Shown piece by piece: positions 16,866-24,971 of a stretch of DNA of 45,000 nt. How positions within the stretch are numbered: position 1 is the first letter of the stretch; every line of letters starts with the position of its first letter. Both the position numbers and the translations under genes were made by a program. The notes beneath the pieces were generated by a model. The model did no database searches, was not told the DNA's origin, and worked only from the letters and a program-made list of their open reading frames with translations. Source of the DNA: an uncultured Clostridia bacterium (GTDB taxonomy: Bacteria > Bacillota > Clostridia > Oscillospirales > Acutalibacteraceae). The stretch lies in NCBI GenBank assembly GCA_945876745.1, contig CAMCPL010000011.1, positions 1 through 45,000 on the forward strand. The letters are read 5' to 3'.

Positions 16866-19766
16866 ATGGCAATATTTAAATGCAAAATGTGCGGTGGCGC
16901 ACTTGAAATTAACAACAATGAAACTGTTGCGGTGTGCGAATACTGCGGCACTAAACAGACCTTGCCTAAACTTGACGACGAGAAGAGAGTTCAGCTTTAC
17001 GATAGAGCCAATCATTTCCGTCGTGAAAATGAGTTTGACAAAGCAATGGGTATTTATGAAATGATACTCAGTGATGATAAAGAAGATTGTGAAAGCTATT
17101 GGGGAATAGTACTCTGCCGATATGGTATCGAGTATGTTGAAGACCCAAGAACTCATAAGAGAATTCCAACGGTTAATCGTGCGCAGTTCACATCGATTTT
17201 TGATGATGACGATTACAAAAATGCAATTAAATATGCTGATGGTTATCAAAAAGATGTCTATGAAGCAGAGGCAAGTGTAATAGATAAAATCCAGAAAGGG
17301 ATTCTTGAAATTTCAAATAAAGAAGAACCTTTTGATGTGTTTATCTGCTACAAAGAAACTGACTCTCATGGTAACAGAACACAAGATAGTGTTTATGCTC
17401 AAGATATTTACGCTGCACTCACAAAAGAGGGCTATAAAGTCTTTTTCTCAAGAATTACACTTGAAGATAAGTTGGGTTCTGCTTATGAGCCATACATATT
17501 TGCCGCACTTAACTCTGCAAAAGTAATGCTTGTTGTAGGCACTGAAAAAGATAACTTTAATGCAGTGTGGGTAAAGAATGAGTGGTCAAGATATATATCA
17601 CTTATTAAAGCTGGAAAAGATAAAACCCTCATTCCTGTTTATAAAGATATTAGCCCATACGATATGCCGGAAGAATTCCAATATCTCCAATCGCAAGATA
17701 TGGGTAAAATTGGCTTTATGCAGGATTTGATCCGTGGTATCAAAAAGATTGCACAGGCAGATGCTCCCAAGACAACCGTTGTCAAAGAAACGGTAATTAG
17801 CGGCGGAAACGCTAATACTGCACCTCTTTTGAAGCGAGCATTTATGTTCCTGGAAGATGGCGATTGGAACTCTGCCAACGAATACTGCGAAAAGGTTCTG
17901 GATATCGATCCTGAAAACGCTTCTGCTTATTTAGGTAAACTTTTGTCCGAATTAAAGGTAAGAAAACAGGAATCTTTAAAGGACTGCGCCGAGCCCTTTG
18001 ATACTAACAACAACTACCAAAAAGCCGTCCGCTTTGCTGACGAGAAGTTAAAGGTCGCACTTACGGGCTACATAGAGCATATCAATACCCGCAATGAAAA
18101 CGCCCGTCTTGATGGCGTTTACACCCGTGCAAAAAATGCAATGTCTGCGGCAAATACCGAGAGTGCTTATAAGGAAGCGGCTCACCTCTTTGAATCTATT
18201 CGTGAATATCAGGATTCTGCCGTTCTTGCACAGTCGTGCTACGAAAAAGCGGAGATAGCAAGAAAGGATACCATTCTCTCCGAAGGCAAATCTAAAATGA
18301 GCGGAGAAATTATATCCAATTACGAATCTGCCATAAAATTGTTTGAAACGATCTCCGGCTGGAAGGATTCCGCCGAGCAGATTTACGCTTGCCAAAAGAG
18401 AATCGAGGAAATCAAAGCCAAGGAAGACGCTGAACGTTTAAAGGAAGAAGCTGAACGTTTAGAAAAAGAACGCCAAGCGGAAATTGCACGCAAAGAGGCA
18501 GAACGCATTGCAAAACGCAATAAGAAAATTGCGATAATTACAACATCTATCGTTTGCGCCATTATTGCTTTTGTAATCCTTTTGAACACGGTAATCATTC
18601 CTAACGTCAAATACAACGATGCGATGGCACTGATGGATGCGGGAAAATATTCCGAGGCAATACTCGCTTTTGAAGCAATGGATGGTTACAAAGACAGTCT
18701 GACAAAAATAGACGAATGTAATTACAATAAGGCGGTTTTATTTTCTGTTGCAGGAAACTTAGATGAAGCGTATGAAAGCTTTGTTAGAGCAGGTAATTAC
18801 AAAGACTCATATGAGTTGTTGGCTCCTATCGCTTATTCTCGTGGCGTTAAGTTGCTTGATGAAGGCAAGATTCGTGAAGCTATGGGATGTTTCGTTAATG
18901 CACGAGGATATGAGAGTGCGGAAAATTATCTGATAAATTGGAATGCAAAAACTATTTCGGCTGGAGCAAACTCTATAGTTGGATTGAAATCAAATGGCAC
19001 AGTTGTTGCTGTGGTATCAGATGTTTTTGATGATGGACAAGGAAATGTATCTGGATGGACAGATATAGTAGCAATTTCTGCAGGGGATAGTCATACAGTC
19101 GGTCTGAAATCCGATGGTACAGTTGTTGCTGTTGGCGATAATTATAATGGTCAGTGTAATGTTGATAGTTGGACAGATATAGTAGCAATATCAGCAGGTA
19201 GAGCCCATACAGTTGGCTTAAAATCCGATGGCACAGTTGTTGCTGTGGGTGATAATCATTCTGGTGAATGTGATGTAAGCGATTGGACTGATATAGTAGC
19301 GATTTCAGCTTGTTCTGGTTATACAATTGGCTTAAAATCAAATGGCACAGTTGTTGCTACGGGACTTTCAGATGATAAAATATCCCATATTTCAAATTGG
19401 ACCGATATCATAGCAATTGACGGTGATTCGTTCGATGTTTTTGGCTTAAAATCAAATGGTACAGTTGTTAATATTCCGGGCGCCTACCATATCGATGCTT
19501 CCAAGTTGACAAATGTGGTTGCAATTAGTGCAGGTACGAAACACACGGTAGTCTTAAATTTTGATGGTACAGTTTTTGCCGATGGTACAAGTTATAGTGA
19601 TGAATGTAATGTTGATAGTTGGACAGATATTGTAGCAATATCAGCAGGTGATGAACACACAGTTGGCTTAAAATCCGATGGCACAGTTGTTGCTAAAGGG
19701 TTTGAGGTCGATAGTGTGTTTGATGTCACGGATTGGACTGACATCAAACAACCAACCAAATATTAA
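16866..19766 (+). CDS. TIR paralog 2: zinc ribbon-TIR-TPR-membrane-RCC1-like propeller protein
   Basis: A 966-residue protein. Zinc ribbon CKMC...CEYC at residues 6-29; TIR from DVFICYKETD (near residue 157) with candidate NADase Glu239; TPR and helical repeats (about 310-490); a charged coiled coil; one membrane segment (IAIITTSIVCAIIAFVILL, about 555-575); a second TPR pair with GYKDS motifs. The C-terminal part (about 695-965) has seven repeats of about 38 residues, each built on ISAG...GLKS(D/N)GTVVA...WTDIVA, the pattern of a seven-bladed RCC1-type propeller. ATG 16866 follows GGAGGG; a TTG at 16857 is less likely. From 17775 on its DNA matches paralog 3, while the N-terminal DNA resembles paralog 1, so the gene is a recombinant. 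A membrane-anchored TIR effector with a propeller sensor is my inference. Confidence 0.85.
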   Translation: MAIFKCKMCGGALEINNNETVAVCEYCGTKQTLPKLDDEKRVQLYDRANHFRRENEFDKAMGIYEMILSDDKEDCESYWGIVLCRYGIEYVEDPRTHKRIPTVNRAQFTSIFDDDDYKNAIKYADGYQKDVYEAEASVIDKIQKGILEISNKEEPFDVFICYKETDSHGNRTQDSVYAQDIYAALTKEGYKVFFSRITLEDKLGSAYEPYIFAALNSAKVMLVVGTEKDNFNAVWVKNEWSRYISLIKAGKDKTLIPVYKDISPYDMPEEFQYLQSQDMGKIGFMQDLIRGIKKIAQADAPKTTVVKETVISGGNANTAPLLKRAFMFLEDGDWNSANEYCEKVLDIDPENASAYLGKLLSELKVRKQESLKDCAEPFDTNNNYQKAVRFADEKLKVALTGYIEHINTRNENARLDGVYTRAKNAMSAANTESAYKEAAHLFESIREYQDSAVLAQSCYEKAEIARKDTILSEGKSKMSGEIISNYESAIKLFETISGWKDSAEQIYACQKRIEEIKAKEDAERLKEEAERLEKERQAEIARKEAERIAKRNKKIAIITTSIVCAIIAFVILLNTVIIPNVKYNDAMALMDAGKYSEAILAFEAMDGYKDSLTKIDECNYNKAVLFSVAGNLDEAYESFVRAGNYKDSYELLAPIAYSRGVKLLDEGKIREAMGCFVNARGYESAENYLINWNAKTISAGANSIVGLKSNGTVVAVVSDVFDDGQGNVSGWTDIVAISAGDSHTVGLKSDGTVVAVGDNYNGQCNVDSWTDIVAISAGRAHTVGLKSDGTVVAVGDNHSGECDVSDWTDIVAISACSGYTIGLKSNGTVVATGLSDDKISHISNWTDIIAIDGDSFDVFGLKSNGTVVNIPGAYHIDASKLTNVVAISAGTKHTVVLNFDGTVFADGTSYSDECNVDSWTDIVAISAGDEHTVGLKSDGTVVAKGFEVDSVFDVTDWTDIKQPTKY

Positions 19767-19867
19767 AACAAGTTTATAAGTAAAAGGTTAAATTATTTAT
19801 GTCACAAGATAATGGATATGAAATTTCTTCGTTATCCGAAAAAAATTCAATTTTCAGAGGTGATATT

Positions 19868-20068
19868 ATGTTTGGTTATACAACGAAATGGTCAGTCGAT
19901 ATGATTGAAGAATTGATAGATATTGGCCATTTTGAGAGAAAAAACAAAGGTGATGTCGTACAAGCAATTAATGACTTGGAAGTGCATTTTAAATACCATA
20001 ATGTTAAAAAACAAAGATACGAGTATTTAAAATCAAAATTAAAGGAAATATTAAATAGTAAGGTGTGA
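19868..20068 (+). CDS. small hypothetical protein
   Basis: This 66-residue protein has mostly charged helices (WSVDMIEELIDIGHF, then KQRYEYLKSKLKEIL). I recognise no family. ATG 19868 has AGAGGTG five bases upstream; an earlier in-frame ATG (19799) has a weaker site and would add 23 residues. It follows TIR paralog 2 by 101 bases on the same strand. Confidence 0.5.
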   Translation: MFGYTTKWSVDMIEELIDIGHFERKNKGDVVQAINDLEVHFKYHNVKKQRYEYLKSKLKEILNSKV

Positions 20069-20071
20069 AAA

Positions 20072-20561
20072 AATGACAATTGATAATATTATTAGTTTAG
20101 GTTCTGCTTTAATATCATTAATTGCATCAGTTTGTGCCGCAGTTGCTTTGCTTCAAACTAAAAAGTATAATAAAGAATCTCTTGAAAGACAAAGAAAAGA
20201 GGCTACTATTCACTCTTATTAATCATTACAAGAGCAAGTGTTGGACAAACTTGTGATTATTTACAGTACAAATCCCGGCAACGCAACGCAGGATCAAGTG
20301 TTCTTGCTTAGCATCACGGAAGCGAATACATATTTCAGCTCCGATAGTGCAAGACAGTGTAAGCCCACGAAGTATGCAGTTGCTAATGGAGTTTCGGAAA
20401 GCAACAGTAGCAACTGCCGGTGGTGGCTGCGGTCGCCCGGCTACTTTCAGAATCTTGCCGCCACTGTCAGCACTGGCGGCGATGTCCCTGAGGGCGGCAA
20501 CCGTGTCAGCATCGATTTCATTGCTGTCCGCCCCGCTTTGTGGATTGCATTTGATTCTTAA
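20072..20561 (+). pseudogene. small membrane-protein fragment joined to a promoterless DUF6273 3' end
   Basis: A short frame of about 50 codons encodes one membrane helix (SALISLIASVCAAVALLQ) and a charged tail, and ends at TAA (20220-20222). The same frame continues beyond the stop (SLQEQVLDKLVI) and at about 20262 runs straight into the last ~95 codons of a DUF6273 domain, identical to the end of TIR paralog 3. The join has no ribosome site. I read it as a truncated small membrane gene fused by recombination to a copied cassette. The DUF6273 part is unlikely to be translated from here. The exact start base of the small frame is uncertain. Confidence 0.6.
20262..20547 (+). repeat. 286-bp exact repeat, cassette copy A (DUF6273 3' end)
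   Basis: The sequence from TACAGTACAAATCC to CTTTGTGGATTG equals 23928-24213 base for base as far as I can compare. It encodes only the C-terminal part of the DUF6273 domain, including the putative variable region. It lacks the upstream TIR, TPR and membrane parts. Confidence 0.9.
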
Positions 20562-20621
20562 TTTTACTACAACTTGTGGCTTGAATACAACGAATATATT
20601 TAGAATTTAATAGGGATATAT

Positions 20622-21524
20622 ATGAAAAAATGTAATAGAACTTTATTTAATGAGTTTTTAGAAAAAGAGAATATAAAATATATTGAAAATCCATCAAAAA
20701 CTATGTGTAAATGCTTTGTTGAAAGTTTTGATGATATAAAAAAAGTATTAAGTGCGACTAATGATATTTTCGGTTGGAATGATGAAGCTGTTCGTTTCAG
20801 GGGACAATCTTATGATAGGTGGGACATTGAACCATCTATTGCAAGGGTTAAAGGGCTTATGAAATACGAAAAAAGTATGCTTTTAGAGTTGTCGCCTCCT
20901 AAAACAGAAGTGGATTTAGAGCGAATAATTAAAGCTCAACATTATGGTTTGCCAACAAGATTGATAGATGTTACAACTGATTGGAGAGTTGCATTATGGT
21001 TTGCTTGTCAATCCTTTAAAAAGAATAATGGCGAAGAACATAACGGAGAAATTCTTTTAATGAAATCGGTTGTGGAGGATGATAATATTATAAATTATGC
21101 TCTTTGGCAAATTGAAAACTATGATTTTGTGCAAAGAGAAACAAGTGAAAATAGTATTAGAAAGTATGAATCTGAGAAAGGTAAGACAACTGAGAATTTA
21201 GATATTAAAAGATACTTTATTCCTTGTGTAATCGACTTTTTTGGAAATGAAACTGATGATGCACGAGTAAAAAATCAAAAAGCTTGCGGTATATTATCAA
21301 TAATTAACACAAATCAAAGTAAACGCGGAGTATATTCTCTTTTTAGTCGTGTGTATAAGAAATATATGGTTTCTATAATAATACCGGGAGAATTAAAGAA
21401 ATATTTTCTTGACGAATTAGAAAAAGAAGGTATAAACCATAAATACATCTACCCTAATAGTTTCGAACACGAATGCAAATACATAAAAGAGAAATATATT
21501 AAAATGTTGAAAAATAATGAGTAA
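20622..21524 (+). CDS. FRG-domain protein
   Basis: The 300-residue protein carries the FRG domain: RFRGQSYDRWDIEPSIAR near residues 58-75 and AQHYGLPTRLIDVTTDWRVA near 105-125. The latter is the family's most conserved block (QHxGxPTRLLDxT). FRG proteins are often found in defence islands and their biochemical role is unknown. It is cytosolic, with no membrane segments. The ATG is preceded by TAGGGATATAT, a modest ribosome site. A short terminator follows. Very AT-rich codon use differs from the GC-richer DUF6273 cassette just upstream, which supports separate origins. Confidence 0.82.
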   Translation: MKKCNRTLFNEFLEKENIKYIENPSKTMCKCFVESFDDIKKVLSATNDIFGWNDEAVRFRGQSYDRWDIEPSIARVKGLMKYEKSMLLELSPPKTEVDLERIIKAQHYGLPTRLIDVTTDWRVALWFACQSFKKNNGEEHNGEILLMKSVVEDDNIINYALWQIENYDFVQRETSENSIRKYESEKGKTTENLDIKRYFIPCVIDFFGNETDDARVKNQKACGILSIINTNQSKRGVYSLFSRVYKKYMVSIIIPGELKKYFLDELEKEGINHKYIYPNSFEHECKYIKEKYIKMLKNNE

Positions 21525-21551
21525 AGTTACAATATCTATCATACTAATATT

Positions 21552-21574
21552 ACCAAATTGACGATTTGGTTTTT
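21552..21574 (+). terminator. short intrinsic terminator of the FRG gene
   Basis: ACCAAAT (21552-21558) pairs with ATTTGGT (21564-21570), followed by TTTT. A separate 9-bp inverted repeat, TTGCCTTTG/CAAAGGCAA, lies at 21585-21593 and 21636-21644. A fragmentary frame ending in a CPEC zinc-knuckle-like sequence runs from about 21655 to the TAA at 21781-21783. Confidence 0.65.
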
Positions 21575-21782
21575 GAATGTGGGATTGCCTTTGTCTGCAG
21601 GGTTTTTGATTTTTTTGTCCTTGTGTGAATAACATCAAAGGCAACCCGTATAACCTCCTTTCGAAGGAAAGACGAAAACGCCGCGGGTTCTCATACTTAC
21701 CGTGGCAGGCTGACGAAGATTCCACCGTGGTCTGTCCAGAGTGTAATTTTAAATTTAGAATTAGTTTCGGAGGTAACAGATA

Positions 21783-24227
21783 ACGGCACTCTTTAAATGT
21801 AAAATGTGCGGAGGCACAATCGAATTTGAGCAGGGAGCAACGGTCGGTGTTTGCGATTCCTGTGGAACGAAACAAACCCTGCCCCGTCTTGATGACGATA
21901 AAAAAGCAAATCTTTACGACAGAGCAAACCATTTCCGTCGGAACAACGATTTCGACGAGGCAATGGGTATTTACGAGCAGATTCTGAATGAGGACAACAC
22001 CGATGCGGAGGCCTATTGGTCGCTTGTTCTTTGCCGTTACGGTATTGAATATGTGGAGGATCCTTCTTCTCATAAGCGTATTCCTACTGTAAACAGAGCG
22101 CAGTTCACCTCGATTTTTGCCGATGAGGATTACAAGTCTGCCTTGCAGTACGCCGACGGCTATCAGAAAACCATTTATGAAGACGAAGCCAAAGCCATTG
22201 ACGAAATCCAGAAGGGTATCCTTGCGATTTCGCAAAAAGAAGAGCCTTTTGATGTGTTTATTTGCTATAAGGAAACCGATGCGAGCGGCAGAAGAACGCA
22301 GGACAGCGTTCTTGCCAACGAACTATACCACCAACTGACGCAGGAGGGCTTCAAGGTCTTTTTCTCGCGCATTACTTTGGAGGACAAGTTGGGCACCGCC
22401 TATGAACCCTACATATTTGCCGCGCTGAACTCCTCCAAAGTGATGGTCGTGCTCGGCACAAAGCCCGAATATTTCAATGCCGTATGGGTAAAGAACGAAT
22501 GGAGTCGCTATCTCGCCCTCATCAAGAACGGCGCAAAGAAAATGCTCATCCCTGCCTACCGTGATATGGATCCATATGATTTGCCGGATGAATTTTCCCA
22601 CCTGCAAGCACAGGATATGTCCAAACTCGGCTTTATGCAGGATTTGATTCGTGGTATCAAAAAGATTGCTGAGGTAGACACGCCAAAAACCACCGTTGTC
22701 AAAGAAACGGTAATTAGCGGCGGAAACGCTAATACTGCACCTCTTTTGAAGCGAGCATTTATGTTCCTGGAAGATGGCGATTGGAACTCTGCCAACGAAT
22801 ACTGCGAAAAGGTTCTGGATATCGATCCTGAAAACGCTTCTGCTTATTTAGGTAAACTTTTGTCCGAATTAAAGGTAAGAAAACAGGAATCTTTAAAGGA
22901 CTGCGCCGAGCCCTTTGATACTAACAACAACTACCAAAAAGCCGTCCGCTTTGCTGACGAGAAGTTAAAGGTCGCACTTACGGGCTACATAGAGCATATC
23001 AATACCCGCAATGAAAACGCCCGTCTTGATGGCGTTTACACCCGTGCAAAAAATGCAATGTCTGCGGCAAATACCGAGAGTGCTTATAAGGAAGCGGCAG
23101 CACTCTTTGAATCTATTAGTGAATATCAGGATTCTGCCGTTCTTGCACAGTCATGCTACGAAAAAGCGGAGATAGCAAGAAAGGATACAATTCTCTCCGA
23201 AGGAAAATCTAAAATGAGCGGAGAGATTATATCCAATTACGAATCTGCCATAAAATTGTTTGAAACGATCTCCGGTTGGAAGGATGCCGACGAAAAGATT
23301 TATGCCTGCCAAAAGAAGATTGAAGAAATAAAGGCGGATCGGTTAGAAAAAGAACGCAAAGCCGAAATTGCACGCAAAGAGGCAGAACGCATTGCAAAGC
23401 GAAACAAGAAAATTGCAATTATTACAACACCTATTGTTTGTGCAATTATCGCTTTTATTATCGTTTTGAATACTGTTATTATTCCCAACGGCAAATACAA
23501 CGATGCTATTGCATTGATGGATGCTGGAAATATTGTTGAGGCGTATGAGGCACTAGTAGCGTTAGATGGATATAAGGACAGTGCAGACAAAGCCAACTCT
23601 ATTTATGATAAGTACAAGGTTGAAAAACTGAAAGTTGCCAAAGTGGGAGACTATGTGTTTTTCGGCGCATACGAACAGGATAACAACACTTCAAACGGCA
23701 AAGAAGACGTTGAATGGCTTGTCCTTGAAGTGAAAGATGGTAAAGCACTTGTTATCAGCAAATACGCTCTTGACTGCAAGCCATACGATACAAGCGGTAC
23801 GGGTGTTACTTGGGAAACTTGCACACTTCGCAGGTGGCTGAACAACGATTTTATCAATGCGGCATTTTCTGCCGAGGAAAAGGCCATAATTCCAACTGTT
23901 ACGGTATCGGCAGATAAAAATCCCGAATACAGTACAAATCCCGGCAACGCAACGCAGGATCAAGTGTTCTTGCTTAGCATCACGGAAGCGAATACATATT
24001 TCAGCTCCGATAGTGCAAGACAGTGTAAGCCCACGAAGTATGCAGTTGCTAATGGAGTTTCGGAAAGCAACAGTAGCAACTGCCGGTGGTGGCTGCGGTC
24101 GCCCGGCTACTTTCAGAATCTTGCCGCCACTGTCAGCACTGGCGGCGATGTCCCTGAGGGCGGCAACCGTGTCAGCATCGATTTCATTGCTGTCCGCCCC
24201 GCTTTGTGGATTGATCTGAACTCTTAA
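21783..24227 (+). CDS. TIR paralog 3: zinc ribbon-TIR-TPR-membrane-DUF6273 protein, apparent ACG start
   Basis: Reading from ACG 21783 gives 814 residues. The zinc ribbon CKMC...CDSC, TIR (DVFICYKETD) and candidate NADase Glu239 fall at the same numbers as in paralogs 1 and 2, which supports this start. GGAGG lies 9 bases upstream; paralogs begin ATG GCA ATA TTT, here ACG GCA CTC TTT. ATG 21804 would remove the first zinc Cys. TPR/helical repeats, a coiled coil and one membrane segment (IAIITTPIVCAIIAFIIVL) follow. The C-terminus (from about residue 618) is a DUF6273 domain, a C-type-lectin-like fold, with WWLRSPG and a final VRPALWI. The last ~45 codons look like a DGR variable region. Predicted role: membrane-anchored TIR effector with an exposed recognition domain (inference). 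Confidence 0.82.
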   Translation, partial: TALFKCKMCGGTIEFEQGATVGVCDSCGTKQTLPRLDDDKKANLYDRANHFRRNNDFDEAMGIYEQILNEDNTDAEAYWSLVLCRYGIEYVEDPSSHKRIPTVNRAQFTSIFADEDYKSALQYADGYQKTIYEDEAKAIDEIQKGILAISQKEEPFDVFICYKETDASGRRTQDSVLANELYHQLTQEGFKVFFSRITLEDKLGTAYEPYIFAALNSSKVMVVLGTKPEYFNAVWVKNEWSRYLALIKNGAKKMLIPAYRDMDPYDLPDEFSHLQAQDMSKLGFMQDLIRGIKKIAEVDTPKTTVVKETVISGGNANTAPLLKRAFMFLEDGDWNSANEYCEKVLDIDPENASAYLGKLLSELKVRKQESLKDCAEPFDTNNNYQKAVRFADEKLKVALTGYIEHINTRNENARLDGVYTRAKNAMSAANTESAYKEAAALFESISEYQDSAVLAQSCYEKAEIARKDTILSEGKSKMSGEIISNYESAIKLFETISGWKDADEKIYACQKKIEEIKADRLEKERKAEIARKEAERIAKRNKKIAIITTPIVCAIIAFIIVLNTVIIPNGKYNDAIALMDAGNIVEAYEALVALDGYKDSADKANSIYDKYKVEKLKVAKVGDYVFFGAYEQDNNTSNGKEDVEWLVLEVKDGKALVISKYALDCKPYDTSGTGVTWETCTLRRWLNNDFINAAFSAEEKAIIPTVTVSADKNPEYSTNPGNATQDQVFLLSITEANTYFSSDSARQCKPTKYAVANGVSESNSSNCRWWLRSPGYFQNLAATVSTGGDVPEGGNRVSIDFIAVRPALWIDLNS
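23928..24213 (+). repeat. 286-bp exact repeat, cassette copy B (in TIR paralog 3)
   Basis: This is the in-gene copy of the block found at 20262-20547, offset 3666 bases. Identity starts at TACAGT and stops at GGATTG, six codons before the TIR gene's stop. The sharp limits point to a recent duplication or gene conversion. Confidence 0.9.
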
Positions 24228-24228
24228 A

Positions 24229-24468
24229 TCTTCAAATCTCAAATCATCCACTCAGCGCCGTAGGCGCAATCCGCGTGCGAACAAATATAAGCGTAAATTT
24301 CGCTGTTTTCAGAAAGCATACGCCGAAGGTAGAACAGATCTTGATGAAATAAAACAGGTACTTTCCGGCAATCGCGCTCATTTTTCGTTTGGCAATACCT
24401 ATAAATTGTAGAAGAAAATGCTGGGAGTGTTCGTGTTGAGGAGGGTACAACAAGATGAGTCAAAATAA
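24229..24468 (+). pseudogene. reverse transcriptase C-terminal remnant (DGR-type, tentative)
   Basis: A frame of about 80 codons begins just after the TIR gene with a basic stretch (TQRRRRNPRANKYKRKFR), continues FQKAYAEGRTDLDEIKQVLS and GNTYKL, has TAG at 24409-24411, then KKMLGVFVLRR to TAA 24468. Basic helix, acidic helix and a final S..H..(G)NTY.LRKK pattern are how DGR reverse transcriptases end, in the thumb region. The fingers and palm with the catalytic YxDD are absent, so the bulk of the gene is deleted. Position directly behind a DUF6273 variable-type gene is the normal place for a DGR reverse transcriptase. The call rests on a short match made by eye. Confidence 0.5.
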
Positions 24469-24589
24469 TATAGTATATCATTACTGCAGCACGGATGTTT
24501 TTATGAAGATTGTTTCTGGTATCGAGATATATTTACATAACAATGGCTTTGACCGCATTGTAAAACAATCAAAAGGGACTTACAGATGA
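24455..24589 (+). pseudogene. DUF2971-like protein, N-terminal fragment
   Basis: A 44-residue frame begins NNIVYHYCSTDVFMKIVSG, like the opening (YHYC...F..I) of DUF2971 proteins, which normally have 250-300 residues. The rest is missing and the frame stops at TGA. GAGGAGGG lies 9 bases upstream of the ATG. DUF2971 genes often sit in defence islands. The truncation point is near 24530. Confidence 0.5.
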
Positions 24590-24597
24590 ATAACGAT

Positions 24598-24631
24598 AAA
24601 ACGACTTACAGGGCAACCCGTAAGCCGTTTT
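24598..24631. terminator. bidirectional hairpin terminator
   Basis: AAAACGACTTACAGGG and CCCGTAAGCCGTTTT form a stem with one bulge and one mismatch and a 3-base loop, with A- and T-runs on its two sides. It separates the plus-strand TIR island from the minus-strand clpX region. Confidence 0.7.
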
Positions 24632-24758
24632 ACTTTAAGGTAGGATGATATTGTTCTTAATAAGATAATATATCTTTGGCTTTGCCAAGAAAAGTATGTA
24701 AGTTTTTTCTAACTTACACACTTTATTTTACAATCTCACCGACCTTAATTTACAAGAC

Positions 24759-24926
24759 TTATTTGCACCTTTTAGCAAATTCATAATTATTTCCTGAATA
24801 TGCAATCGTGAGTTTGCCTTGCCATTTATGTAAACTTTTGTTGAAATACAGACTGCCTTGCCCGCGTTCTCTTCGCGCGGTACTGCCTTTTTTGTCTTTT
24901 TCGTTTTTGTGCGCATCACTTTTCAT
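24759..24926 (-). pseudogene. tyrosine recombinase (integrase) N-terminal stub
   Basis: A 55-residue frame starts at ATG 24926 behind AAAAAGGAG and reads ...RRERGQGSLYFNKSLHKW then QGKLTIAYSG before a TAA. The G-x-G-S-(L/I)-Y...W.G..T pattern is the arm-type (AP2-like) DNA-binding N-terminus of integrases from Firmicute conjugative elements, which usually have about 380-400 residues. The catalytic domain is absent. It lies downstream of clpX on the same strand with a 45-base gap. It marks the remains of an integrative element. Confidence 0.6.
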
Positions 24927-24971
24927 AGCCGGTCTCCTTTTTGATGTTCGTCCTTTTCGTTTTTTGCGCGA

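Noticed and set aside
18955-19760. DNA tandem repeats inside TIR paralog 2
   Set aside because: The periodicity follows from seven RCC1-like protein repeats that have diverged at DNA level; it is coding, not a separate repeat element.
20347-20610. Alternative-frame protein over the DUF6273 cassette
   Set aside because: The same alternative frame occurs in the in-gene copy (24013-24219), where the DUF6273 frame is clearly the real one.
21655-21783. Small zinc-knuckle gene ending just before TIR paralog 3
   Set aside because: The frame shows a CPEC motif and overlaps the ACG start by one base, but it has no start codon with a ribosome site and only one cysteine pair. It may be a fragment; the evidence is too thin for its own entry.
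23928-24213. An active diversity-generating retroelement
   Set aside because: No reverse transcriptase palm domain, no avd-like gene and no template repeat with adenine-specific differences are present, and the two copies of the variable-type block are identical.
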